Below, piece by piece: positions 22,832 to 33,747 of a DNA stretch of 64,000 bases (within the stretch, counting starts at the first letter, position 1; each line of letters starts with the position of its first letter). The position numbers and the translations under genes are program-made. Under the pieces are notes generated by a model that ran no database searches, was not told the origin of the DNA, and saw only the letters and a list, made by a program, of their open reading frames with translations. Origin of the DNA: Hydractinia symbiolongicarpus (taxonomy: Eukaryota; Cnidaria; Hydrozoa; Anthoathecata; Hydractiniidae); NCBI RefSeq assembly GCF_029227915.1, contig NC_079884.1:10788001-10852000 (forward strand), written 5' to 3'.

Positions 22832-24722
22832 CACAGTGGGCACAAGAACGTTTTTTTAACGTTCAAAAGACGTCATTTTGATCGTTCAATTAACGGTCAG
22901 ATAACGCACTGCTTGCAAATTCAACAACCACTATTTCCAGGACGTTTAAATAACGTTCAAAATATAGCATTCAAATAGCGTCATTCCGTTGTTTCAATTA
23001 ACGGACAAATAACGTACCGCTTGCAAATTCAACAACCACTATTTCCAGGACGTTTAAATAACGTTCAAAATATAGCGTTCAAATAGCGTCATTCCGTTGG
23101 TTCAATTAACGGACAAATAACGTCCCTTTGCACATTCAATAACCACCTCTTTTAGGGCGTTCAAATAACGTTCCATTTGTAACGATTACGTTACCTTATA
23201 TGGTGATTTAAGAAACGTTTAAACAAAACGTCATTAAGTGAATTTCGCAGGAAAGCAAGTTAAAAAAAAAACAGAATATAAATATATAAATTTATGAAAA
23301 TTAAAATCGGTGAAATACAAATGACGTTAATTATTATCAAACACATAAAAAGTGTCCATATTACTTAAATATTATTAAATTATAATAACTTTTAATATAA
23401 TAATAACTTTTTTTGTGTTGCTTTTTCATCCACCTTCTCCACATCGGTCTGGTAAGGACGAAAACTAGAATAAAATAAGGAAACAATTTGTATGACAAAG
23501 CCAAGTTATCAAAATCTTAAGAAAAAAATTATTTTGTGCGACAGGCTAAGCATGCAGGTCATTACAACACTGACACAAAAGCCAAGTCATCAGAATTTTA
23601 AGAAAAAACTCACTTTGTACCACAGGCTAAGCATCCAGGTCATTACAACACTGACACAAAAGCCAAGTCATCAAAATTTCAAGAAAAAACTCACTTTGTA
23701 CCACAGGCTAAGCATCCAGGTCATTACAACACTGACACAAAAGCCAAGTCATCAAAATTTCAAGAAAAAACTCACTTTGTACCACAGGCTAAGCATCCAG
23801 GTCATTGCAACACTGACATGAAAGCCAAGTCATCAAAAATTCAAGAAAGAAACTCTTTTTATGGTCAATACAACACTGACAAGCCCTAAGACATTTTCAG
23901 AAAAAATTAAGAAACAGTTTTATATACATTCACACCTTGGCTAGCTACATAGCTAGCTAGCTACACATCTTATATATAATAAGAAATTGTTTCTTTATTT
24001 TGTTGTGATCGTTCCTGCAACGAAATTTTTCTATCCTAAATTATTTATAAAATTACCTTCCCTGTACGTACATTTACATACATAAAATATATACAACTTT
24101 CCACCGCTACCTCTTTTTGCCATCATTATTGCCCACTAGATCATGTGCTCACAAAATTAAACCATTCGCGCTCATAGCTCGCAATGGCTGATGGTCTTCA
24201 ACCTCGTCCCCGGACTCTTTTCCTCTTTTGACTACCAAGACACAAGTAAAAGAGACAGAGTTCTGGAAGCAATCTTGTGAGTGGGACAACGAGACAAGCT
24301 GATCGCATTAAAACAATGGGCTACCGCACCACTCGTGTTTTGTTGGATATGCTACTCCTTGGGGGCTAAAATTAGCACTTACTTAACACTAATATGCAAA
24401 CGACGCTATTGTAATATCGTTATTTTAAAACGTAACTTTTGGTTTCTTCAAAATAATCTTTATAATAACGTTACAAAAGAAATGTTACAAAAACGTCTAA
24501 TCGTATACCGCTTTTTTAACGTCACACAAATAACGTTAAAAATAAGTCATTTAGTGACGTGCAAAAAACGTTTTTCTCACACCGTTTATTAAACGTTAAA
24601 TCTATGTTTGTCTTAATAACGTTAGAAAAGAAACGTTACAAAAACGTTTAATCGTATACCGTTTTGATAACGTCACACTAATAACGTTAAAAATACGTCA
24701 TTCAGAGAGTAACTGCACCGTG
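22832..24722. mobile_element. Non-autonomous element with AACGTT-rich ends
   Basis: Both ends are dense in the palindrome AACGTT and related ACGT motifs, arranged as tandem blocks: about 108-bp units at 22885-23180 and about 95-bp units at 24470-24710. The termini are weakly inverted (CACAGTGGGCA on the left; CACGGTGCAGT on the complementary right end). The element interrupts sequence homologous to unit 1 near 7620. No transposase frame is visible and no target duplication was identified, so exact ends are tentative. Confidence 0.55.
23494..23884. repeat. 81-bp tandem repeat, about 4.7 units
   Basis: Units contain CAGGCTAAGCATCCAGGTCA. The 81-base period keeps one frame open for 109 codons (KPSHQNFKKKL repeated), but this follows from the period being a multiple of three. 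It lies inside the AACGTT-ended element. Confidence 0.85.
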
Positions 24723-25914
24723 TTCCAGTGATTTAAATGAAATTATAATTGCATTATGCTCCGCTGTTCACCAAATCCACGTCCGTGGTCTGTTATACAA
24801 CGATTTACAACCAGGAAATGTCCTTGTCCGTAATTCATCCACGGTAAATTGATTGATCTGGGAAAGGCTACACTAGTCAGTGATCCAGCAAGATATGATA
24901 TTGAACCAGGGTCTTCACAGCAAGTTAAATTTAACAGCATCTATTTCTTGCACATGAGTTAAAGAATGTTAAAGTTTCTTACAAGTCGGTTCAATTCATT
25001 AGGATACAACGTGGATTTAATCGATGTATAAATAACATGTAAATAGTGTCTATCACAAAATGATATGATGTCTGAAGAACCAAGTAAAAGGCCTTCAATA
25101 TCATGCTGCATAACCCGTTTTAAAAATATATTTGTAAATCTTTGTATATAGACTCTATATAAGTCACAAGGTTAAGAAATCCACTTGATTAGGTATTGAT
25201 GTTTTTCTTTTGAAGTCTTAAAATCTGAATGAAAGCGCTGGATGCTGCGTTACAACAATTTTTTTCTGAAGCTCTGAGTATTTGCATCTAAAACTAGAAG
25301 TAATTAACAGCTGGCGCAAGGGAAGGTTGCGTTAAAATTGGTTATTGTATTTGTGTTTTTCTAAAGTTGGGACGTGGTTGCTCTAGTGAAACTGTCCAAG
25401 CTTGTTGTATCTGGGCGGAAAGAGCTGGCAGACAGACAAAACGCCTCGAGTGTACCTAAAACTAGAAGTAATTCACTAACAGCTGGGGCAGGATGCATAA
25501 ATTGAATCAAATTGAAAAAATAATAATAGGAATGTTAGGCTGGGTTTAAAATATGCTACGGTTATATAAAATAGCGAGTGTATAATACGTAAAGAGAAAG
25601 TTTGACTGCGTAAAATTGTGGACTTTTTCTGCCGAAAATAAACTGAGAAAAATAATAAACGAACCCTGGGTTTAATAAGCTCAACGAAATTATTATGGAT
25701 ACCATAGTATACTGTAAAGATTTACAAATCGGTATTCACGTATACGAAAATCTTGTGCATAACAAAAAAATACGTAACCGTTTTACGCCTATACGAAAAT
25801 ATACGAAAATCGTGCACAGACTTTTCGTATATTTCCGCTTATTCGAGTATAATGAATTTATGACACGCAAATAATATTTACATATCGGAGACATTTTCCG
25901 CAGTGACGGTGGAC
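24723..25914. other. Intergenic, no accepted gene
   Basis: A 65-codon minus frame at 24743-24940 has somewhat protein-like composition (NLPWMNYGQGHF) but no recognisable family, splice context or neighbour. A short direct repeat, AACTAGAAGTAATT, occurs near 25291 and 25461. TATACGAAAAT is repeated around 25740-25815. Confidence 0.4.
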
Positions 25915-26200
25915 ATGCATTAACTACTTAATTGAGCATCGCTCACCAATACTGTTGCAACCTTTACAGGAACTTATTTCACGAAATAAAACACGCATAC
26001 TGGACGAGTTTTTTTAGTGATATTGAAGGGCTTTGACCTTTTTTTTAATTAAACTAAAGCCATGGCCATTTTGCTCTTTTTGTCATCGCGAAGAGCACTC
26101 TATTTAATGTGAGGCAATATACCTGAAGTATTTACTGCTTGGTCGAGAAAAGAATTTCTAACTATTAACTAACTGCCAAATAAATAATCTTTGGTGGATG
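25915..26200 (+). repeat. Diverged copy of unit sequence (cf. 9045-9350)
   Basis: ACTACTTAATTGAGCATCGCT and following sequence match 9055-9350 with about one difference in five to six bases. It extends the older right-hand relative of the duplicated unit to about 26.2 kb; it could instead be a dispersed repeat. Confidence 0.65.
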
Positions 26201-26952
26201 TTTTAGCTAGCAATATTGCGGTAACAACAACTCCTTTGTTTTTTCAAACAGAAGTTGCGCAAAAAATATAGACTTGTTGCCAGAAAGAGCTGCTTCACTA
26301 GCTGTGTTACAGACATACAGACCTACCTGTACTATGCTTCCTACCCACGTAAGTGACATGCTTTATCAATATCTACTGCTTGGTATTATGGAGCTCCACA
26401 CAGAGAATACAAGTAATGTCTGTCGTATTATATGCTCAACATAAACTAAGTCCAGATACAAAAATACACGTTTATATACAAACACGTGACACACAGTATA
26501 AAACACAGACTCACGAACCCCAGTACTAAAAATAGAACATAACACTTGGTCTACCAATAATTTGACAACTTTCACGGGTATATTATCCAGCGAAATGCTT
26601 GGGCGATTTTTTAGCTCTGGCTGGGTGACAACATGGTTTATTTGGAAAAAGTACAAAACCGTTCCCATTTTAGTACATTGCAAATTTTTGCATTCAAAAA
26701 TCGTTTTGAAAAATTGATAAAAATGCATGTTTGGATTTGTGTGCACATCAATACAAATCGCTGTAATTGTTACTTTACTTTTTAGCCTGTTTTTTTTTTT
26801 ACAAAGAAGTTTACCACGTTAGAAGAAGGTAAAGAATAAATCCAGATAGTTTATTATTTTTATTAAAAAAAAGATCATCAGAGTTTACAAAACACGAAAT
26901 TTAAATTAGGGTGGTTCAAAAATGTGATTTCTTTTACGTATTATCACATTAA

Positions 26953-27216
26953 TTAAACATTCCTTCCTTTTGCCAACGAAAAATTTATTAAATTTGGTCT
27001 TGATAGTTGAAAATACATCTTTAAATATTTGGTGGGTAAATTTCGCAGAAATCTCAATACACACTTTTGTGCTGACAATACAACAAACATTGCAGCCGTG
27101 ACCAGAATAGCACCAAAACAAATACCAATTTTGGCCTGAAACGTCATTAAGATGATTTCCCAGTACTTAGAGAGTTTGGGTACGAAGTTTAAATCTGTGA
27201 CGTTGCAATTGACCAT
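26953..27216 (-). CDS. Possible small single-pass membrane protein
   Basis: An 87-codon frame from ATG encodes a polar N-terminus with an NVT sequon, one clear hydrophobic helix (IGICFGAILVTAAMFVVLSA, residues 30-49) followed by basic residues, and a polar tail. This is the layout of a type III or anchored membrane peptide. No family is recognised, no splice sites were fixed and no duplicate was found, so it may be chance in AT-rich DNA. Confidence 0.25.
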   Translation of the reverse strand: MVNCNVTDLNFVPKLSKYWEIILMTFQAKIGICFGAILVTAAMFVVLSAQKCVLRFLRNLPTKYLKMYFQLSRPNLINFSLAKGRNV

Positions 27217-27656
27217 TTGGGACAGGGTTAGTTAGTTAGTCAGTTGTACCAATACTATCATTCTCTCAAAGGAACGTGAAATCCCAGGGTCGATTTTTTC
27301 TCAAAAAATGCTCCGAAAGAAAAAAACGACGGTTTTAAAGAATTTCCTACGCCTTTGGGCGCGGAAATTCAAATATAGATTTAAATAATTAAATATTGTT
27401 TTTAAACTAGGACATTCATTATTGTAACACGGCAATTTTAGTCAAATTTTTTTTTACATCATCCCTGACTTTATTTTGCAATACTAAATATTTAATAAGC
27501 GGGATAAATGATTAATAACAAAACGAATATGGCATGAAACTTTTAAGATTGAATATTTTTTACCTATACACCATATAAAAGAAGAAAAAACAGAAATAGA
27601 ACGACAAGTTTACATCGATTTTTCTATTCTGCTGCTTTATATTGTAGTAAAAACAT
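27217..27656. other. Intergenic, no feature seen
   Basis: AT-rich spacer between the possible membrane-protein frame and the ShKT gene, without coding signal. Confidence 0.5.
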
Positions 27657-28042
27657 TCAAAATGCGCCACAAATGACAGGACAATATCGAATCATCCATC
27701 TAGGGTTACTCTCACAATCACCACGTCGAGCCCATCCATCACAATCAGTGTGTGAATCCTTACAAGGTCCACAAACGGGGCAGCTGTATCTGCAATCACG
27801 TAACCATGGAGCATTGTTACAATCTGCATTTGCAGCACAATCGTTTCTCTTATCGCAACAAGTTGGGTTCCATGGATCACCTTAAGAACAAATAAGTTAT
27901 TTTCCCATTATCCTATCCTTACGATAAATTCAGTTACAAGTTTTTCAAACAATTGATATCATGCTGATTTTACTTACAATTATGTGCGTGTGCAATATCG
28001 AAAGCAAATGACTCCGATGACAAATAACAAAGCAATCTTCAT
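27657..28042 (-). pseudogene. Two-domain ShKT secreted peptide gene with broken signal exon
   Basis: Exon 2 (27880-27657) encodes 73 residues with two cysteine-rich domains. The second has the full ShKT spacing, with the usual DC, WA, CxxNP and CPxxC landmarks, ending just before the stop; the first is a variant with an adjacent cysteine pair. The acceptor AG is at 27881-27882. Exon 1 (28042-27978) starts MKIALLFVIGV, a signal peptide, and ends at GTAAGT. Exon 1 is 65 bases, one too many to join exon 2 in phase, and its own frame hits TAA; the second half of the signal exon is in the other frame. It is a recent pseudogene, a sequencing error, or has another first exon. ShKT domains occur in cnidarian toxins but also in enzymes and other secreted proteins, so a toxin role is not shown. 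Confidence 0.7.
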
Positions 28043-28423
28043 TCTTGTAACTGGTAGCTTGATTCAAGAATTTTTTTATATTATTTTGTATTAAAAATGA
28101 AATTCTTAACTTATCATTATATTACTGTTACTAAAATCTAGATCGGTATTATATCGCTATTGCTATTTTTGGCGGGAACATGTAAGCTAATATTTTTGTT
28201 TATAAAGAAATCCTGCCGTGTACTAAGCTTTAAACAAAACTATTTTATCTTTTGCCACATTCTCCCGCTATTATTCTAATGTAACTAGTCGTTTCTCGAG
28301 AAAAATTCACGTGAACTCATTCTCACGTGTCTACGCGAAGCTATCATTTTTTCTCCAAGATAGACGTTTGCCGAGTTTCATATGTAGACTAGCTGCAATC
28401 GTGGACAAAAATATTGAGACTAA

Positions 28424-29008
28424 GGGTCTTTTTATATGAGAACCGGGAAACTCGTCCATCGAGTTTCCCGGTAGAGCGGGCTAATATCAACTCGGGTTTA
28501 TATGTAAATTTGTAATTTCCCATCCTGGGTTTATATGAAGAAAAATTAGCGGGAAACTAAAAGTGGCGGGGTGAATATGTAAGCAAATATGGCTTCCAAC
28601 AACAGAAAAAGAAGATAGCGATAATGTTGATCGCTATTAATTATTTCTCAAATTTTTTGAAAATTACCATCATTTCTGACCAATTTAAATATTATTCATT
28701 AACATCTCCCACACGCTTGAAACAGGATTAAAAGTTAATCTTAGATCATTCTCAATTGTAATTTTAGTGAAACCTGGTGTTTTCAACATGTTTCATGGTT
28801 TTGTTGTATTTTATTACAAATACACTATGATACAAAAACAAAAATGTCCATTGATATGCATTAATAGTGATAATTATTTGTTCCTCTAAGGTTACATAAA
28901 CTTTTTCCGTACTTTGCCACCGGGTTTTCTGTTTACATGAACAAATATCCATCCCGTTTGACCGGGATCCCGGTTGACCGAGTTTCCCGGTCTCATATAA
29001 AAAGGCCC
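28424..29008. mobile_element. PIF/Harbinger-type MITE, 585 bp, TAA target duplication
   Basis: Terminal inverted repeats run GGGTCTTTTTATATGAGA then CCGGGAAACTCG on the left and the complement on the right (GGGCCTTTTTATATGAGA). TAA flanks both ends (28421-28423, 29009-29011), the 3-bp target duplication typical of PIF/Harbinger. A second inverted block near the ends repeats CCGGGAAACTCG, giving a strong hairpin. No transposase is encoded; internal open frames are short. Confidence 0.85.
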
Positions 29009-29285
29009 TAAGGCGTTTTTTCTCATTACCTAAATATGGGCAAAACAGTCAAACAGTTAATGCTCTGCAGCCAATAGGCTGTAAAGTCGCTACTTTGGGA
29101 CACATGTAGGCCAGGCAGAGAGGGTTAAAAGTTGCTAGTCACATTCTCTAGCACGCCCGCACACCAAAATAATTCACGTCGGGGACCACGAAAGCCCCAA
29201 AATTCGTGATTAATGGCATTGCTGACGTCAGCAACAATTAGCATATTTTAAGAAATTCGTATTTACCAAGTCCTAAGTCCACTCT

Positions 29286-29550
29286 GAACTTTGAAAAGTG
29301 AACTTTGGCAAGTAAACTTTGGCAAGTAAACTTTGACAAGTGAACTTTGACAAGTGAACTTTGACAAGTAAACTTTGACAAGTGAACTTTGACAAGTGAA
29401 CTTTGACAAGTGAACTGTGACAACTGAACTTTGGCAAGTAAACTTTGGCAAGTAAACTTTGACAAGTGAACTTTGACAAGTAAACTTTGACAAGTGAACT
29501 TTGGCAAGTGAACTTTGACAAGTGAACTTTGGCAAGTAAACTTTGACAAG
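29286..29550. repeat. 14-bp minisatellite, about 19 units
   Basis: The unit is AACTTTGACAAGTG with G/A variants (TGGCAAGT, AGTAAACT). Because 14 is not a multiple of three and the unit lacks minus-strand stops, all three minus frames stay open, creating three overlapping low-complexity frames that are not genes. Confidence 0.95.
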
Positions 29551-29727
29551 TTCAAGATAAGTGAAAATAATATAGTATGAGCCTAAGCAATTACTTGTTG
29601 TGGCAAACTTTGAAATTCATTGTCTACGCATATACATCTATAGATATACATCTTTGGCTGATAATCAAATAAAACATTCTGGGGTTACATCAAGGGAAAA
29701 TGGACCAAGTGCAACCAACTGTCTTAA

Positions 29728-30475
29728 CCCTATTCGGTCCGGGGTTTTTCGAACATACTATGACGGGGGGGGGGGGGGGGGGGCGGATTCCGCCCCCCCT
29801 CAATAACTTTTCATAGGATTGTTCAAATTGAATCAAACTTGGCATACTTATAGTACGTCATAAAAGGAACAAAATGGCGGCAATAAATTTTTGCTTGCGT
29901 CAGCACATTTTCTGTGACGTCATCACAAGCTTGAAAATTGTTAAAAATACCACTATCTGCTTAAAATATAATTACTTTTGTTCTAGAGCGAATTTTTACA
30001 TTCTGTTTGAAGTTTCTGAAAGCTAAATAAATTTTTTTTAACATATCTTCCGGTTTTTACATGGATCAAATAAAAAATTGCCAAAAATTGCCCGAAAATC
30101 CATTTTTTCCGATTTTTGGGTAAAATCCGACAAAATCGGGAAATCGGATTAGTCACGTGTCAAAATTATTCAAAATGATTCTTCTTGATGAAACAAAGTT
30201 GTGTTGCAAGTTTCAAGTTCTAAGGATAATCCTAACAGGAGTTACTATATTTTCCCCATTATAAGGATTTCATAGAGATTTTGGGGGTAGTTTCGAGTAA
30301 TGGCCAATATCAAAGCCTCTGAAAGGTATGGGACCTAAAAATTTAGCATGCAGGTGTCTAATAGATAAATGTTAAAACTCAGGAAGTATCATAGCCATAT
30401 CAGATAGCAATCAGGAGTTATTAAAAAAAAACCGTCAGGGGGGGGCGGAATCCGCCCCCCCCGGACCGAATAAGG
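29728..30475. mobile_element. TTAA-flanked MITE (piggyBac- or Kolobok-like), 748 bp
   Basis: Inverted ends: CCCTATTCGGTCCGGGG on the left and CCTTATTCGGTCCGGGG on the complementary right end, each followed by a long G run and GCGGATTCCGCC. TTAA lies at both sides (29724-29727, 30476-30479). TTAA duplication with a CCC-type terminus fits piggyBac or Kolobok MITEs. It is inserted inside the 30-bp minisatellite, whose repeat motif resumes on the other side. Partial relatives lie at 6700 and 14271. No transposase. Confidence 0.85.
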
Positions 30476-30845
30476 TTAAGTGGTTAACATAGTGCAACCA
30501 ACTGTTTTAAGTGGTTAACATAGTGCAACCAGCTGCTTTAAGTGGTTAACATGTTGTAACCAACTGTTTCAATTGGTTAACATAGTGCAACCAACTGTTT
30601 TAAGTGGTTAACACAGTGTGACCAATTGCAATCAACTGTTGTAAGTGGTTAACATAATGCAACCAACTGTTTTAAGTGGTTAACACAGTGTGACCAAGTA
30701 CAATCAACTGTTTTAAGTGGTTAACATAATGCAACCAACTGTTTTAAGTGGTGAACATAATGCAACCATCTGTTTAAGTGGTTACCATAATATAACCAAC
30801 TGTTTTAAGAGGTGAACATAATGTAACCAAGTGTAACAAACTGTT
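30476..30845. repeat. About 30-bp minisatellite, some 11-12 units
   Basis: Units resemble AAGTGGTTAACATAGTGCAA followed by CCAACTGTTTT. Another partial unit stands left of the MITE at 29706-29727, showing that the array was split by the insertion. There are no spacers of unrelated sequence. Confidence 0.9.
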
Positions 30846-33747
30846 TTATGGTATCAATTTTGTTTTGTTTATTTGCGCAACCTTTTCTTCATTAATTATT
30901 TACTTCCGTTGAATACTACACCCAATTAATATTAAGTAAAACGACAAATAGAATACAATTAATTTAAATCTTAAACAATAACGCTCAATATTTTCCTTGT
31001 TGCTTGTTCCTTTCGTAGAAGTATCTTCGATAAAGACATTTTGTGTCGGTAGGATGGCAATTCTAAGTTGTACAGAAACTTTCTTGAATTTCGTCGGAAT
31101 GGTAACTATATATCGTTGGTATGTTATGTATAATAGCTAATGTAGTATAGACTCAATTATCCTATATAGTTTGTGTTCTAAAAAAAATTAACATGGGGGT
31201 ATTAAAAAAGAGTTAAAATTAGTAAGCAAAGACAAAGAAATATGGAATATATTACTACTGTAATATATGCGAAATATTGTTGGGGCGGATGTGTGAGTAC
31301 TAGTGATTTCAGGGAGTAAAAATACATATTTACATATTGATCTTGACGTTTTGGGCACAAGGGAAGAGGAAATATCAAAACTTCAGATTTACGTTTAATA
31401 AGATCCCTCCTCAAGTTTTTATCAATTTTATGTACTTTCGTACGTCATAGTAGGACATATGCAAAGTAGCATATCAAGCATGGCGTTTCTTTTGTATGTT
31501 ACACATGTACTGCGAAACATCCGTGGACGATCGCACCTGGTATAATGTGTATAATCCTTAGTGTAAAATCAGAAGTTCAAAACTTACTCTCTTTATGTGG
31601 GAGTACTAATTTTAAGAAAACCTTTAAAGGAGGGGCAAACAGCGCAGGCACGGCCTGCTGATTGAAAATTCATGATGCCAGAGTTAATTTCAAAGACCAG
31701 ATACGCTGGTCTGGAATGTTCCGTAAAACATCTGTTCAAAGGGAGTTTGTTACAAAATACTATTTTTTCTTGCATACATGGATGTGAGTTATCTTATAGT
31801 TCAGTATTTTTGCACATTTGCCAAACTAATGTTTATATTCAGAAACAATATTAGATCTTTCTCTACAGTGACGATGATGACACTGTTTTATTAAAATAAT
31901 ACACTAGTTAAAGATCAAAATAGCAAAAATGCTAGTAGTTGAATAACACGACCAAAATATTTTTATTTTTATTACTGAACTAATTCATGAGTAAATATAA
32001 CGAAAATAAAGATTTGTAAACAAAGCTAAAACCGTTGAAGGTTCGATTTGTTGTTGTTGAAAGTTTCCGGTCTGCGTATCTATCGAAAATTTTAAAATTG
32101 TTTCAGCTGTTTTATATATAACATGAAAAGAGTATAACTGGATCAGGTTTGACACGCCATTATAACGATACTCTTAAATTCGTACGCTGGCTGAATGGAT
32201 AGCTAAAAACCTTTGTAAAGTTGTATGGTTCTGTAGTTTCGTTTCGGATATATATTATATTCTTTAATTAAAATTTAATGTTTTATTAACTCTAGCTAGC
32301 TAGTTAATAATTGTTCTAGCTAGTTAATAATTGTTAAACTCACCCATGCAACCTGGCAACGTCTAGGTGTTTTAGTGTTCAATAAATGGAGGCCACCATT
32401 GAAAGCATGTCACGTTATCGTTTTGAATTTCTTGCAAAAGTGAGTCGGTCGTGAGGTAATTGGATTTCCCCATTGAGATTTTCCAACTTACCAACCCAGA
32501 TTTTTTATTTATATTAGATAAGGTAGCTATCTGCCCGTGAAAGAATCCACTGTACTTATAATTTAATTTATACAACAGATATACGTGTATCAAAAAATAA
32601 CCAATACAGCAACAAACTTGATGCCAGTTGAAACACACTCCCGCCATTTTGAGAAACATCTCCATCCTTCTAGTTGCCAAAGAAGAACAACAGTATAAAA
32701 AATCTATATATAATCCAATAGCATTGTATCTTCTTCACAAAAAACAAACTGTGAATTTGCTGTTCTTGGTTGCAAATTAACTGGTCTTGGTCAATCCTAT
32801 TCTTACTTAACACAGAAAATCTATTGACCATAAGAGCCTTTACAGCAAGAGCCAAGTTTCTTTTTTAAAATCTTTCACAATTTTCTAATTCCTAATAGCA
32901 TGGAACAACATTTCAGCATTATGCTTTTTTACTCATCTTTCATAGAAAAAAGAAAGTTAAAAAAAACGCGCGTGTCTCTAACCTCGCTGCCATCTTTGTC
33001 GCAGCATTAACTGCCAAACAGAGGTGTGTAAAGTGTTCTAAAAAAGCTTATAATAAGTTTTTTGGTATAATATAATAACAACTATCTAAGCTTATTGAGA
33101 TTTTTAAAAATGCATTTCCCAACCTCGTTTCCAGCTCTAAAAATAAACCCTGGGGACTAGGATGACTTCTCCTATTATTGGCGTAAGATGTATGTCAAAA
33201 TCTGGAACTAATCTAGTGAGCAGGCGCCTATATATACAGTGTGATTGAAATTTGAGTGCGTTTGACCAGTTATTTATGGTAGGTTTGGCAAAAGTTTAGC
33301 ATGTAAAATCAGTCTTTTATTTCCAGCAGCTGAAAAAAAGAAGGTAATTACTGTATTTAATCAAAGCAAATAAATATTTCCGTGTGTTTTAAATTTTCGC
33401 AGTTACAAAAGAATATAATTTACTTTACGAATCAGCAAGATTTGAATCATCAGCTTACCGACTTTCCTATTGCTATGACAACAACAAACTTTGAATACAT
33501 GACATTTTTGAAGAACAGATAAATGTAGACACAGCATAAACAACCTTTCTTTTAATGGCTCATGTATTTGACAACTATTAACTACTGCAAAAAAATCTTG
33601 GATCTTAAACGTGGCTTTCAGTTTAACATAGCTCGCACTTTAAAAGACAATGACATATTCTTGTTATTAATAGATTAAATTTTTAAAAATAAATAACCAA
33701 AATTGGCTAGATATTAAAAGCTTGGAACAAAGACGTTGTTTTTTAAC
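30846..33747. other. Intergenic upstream of lectin receptor 1
   Basis: No supported gene. The block 31793-31880 (TTTGCCAAACTAATG region) is repeated at 36753-36845, marking the left edges of the duplicated receptor segments. A short inverted pair (CAACCTCGTTTCC and GGGGACTAGGATG) at about 33119-33165 belongs to a small interspersed fold-back family also seen near 57567-57655. A 102-codon minus frame at 32372-32680 was not accepted. Confidence 0.5.

Noticed and set aside
23492-23821. 109-codon repeat protein
   Set aside because: The open frame is a by-product of an 81-base repeat inside a transposon, with no start context or homologue.
26366-26746. 126-codon minus-strand gene
   Set aside because: No recognised motif; hydrophobic runs are explained by T-rich sequence. 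Could be revisited with transcript data.
29238-29555. Three overlapping minus-strand repeat proteins
   Set aside because: They are translations of the 14-bp minisatellite.
30476-30845. CRISPR-like array
   Set aside because: Units are contiguous and imperfect, without unique spacers, in animal DNA.
32372-32680. 102-codon minus-strand gene
   Set aside because: No family recognised and it lies in duplicated intergenic DNA; the ending looks like an interspersed-repeat frame.
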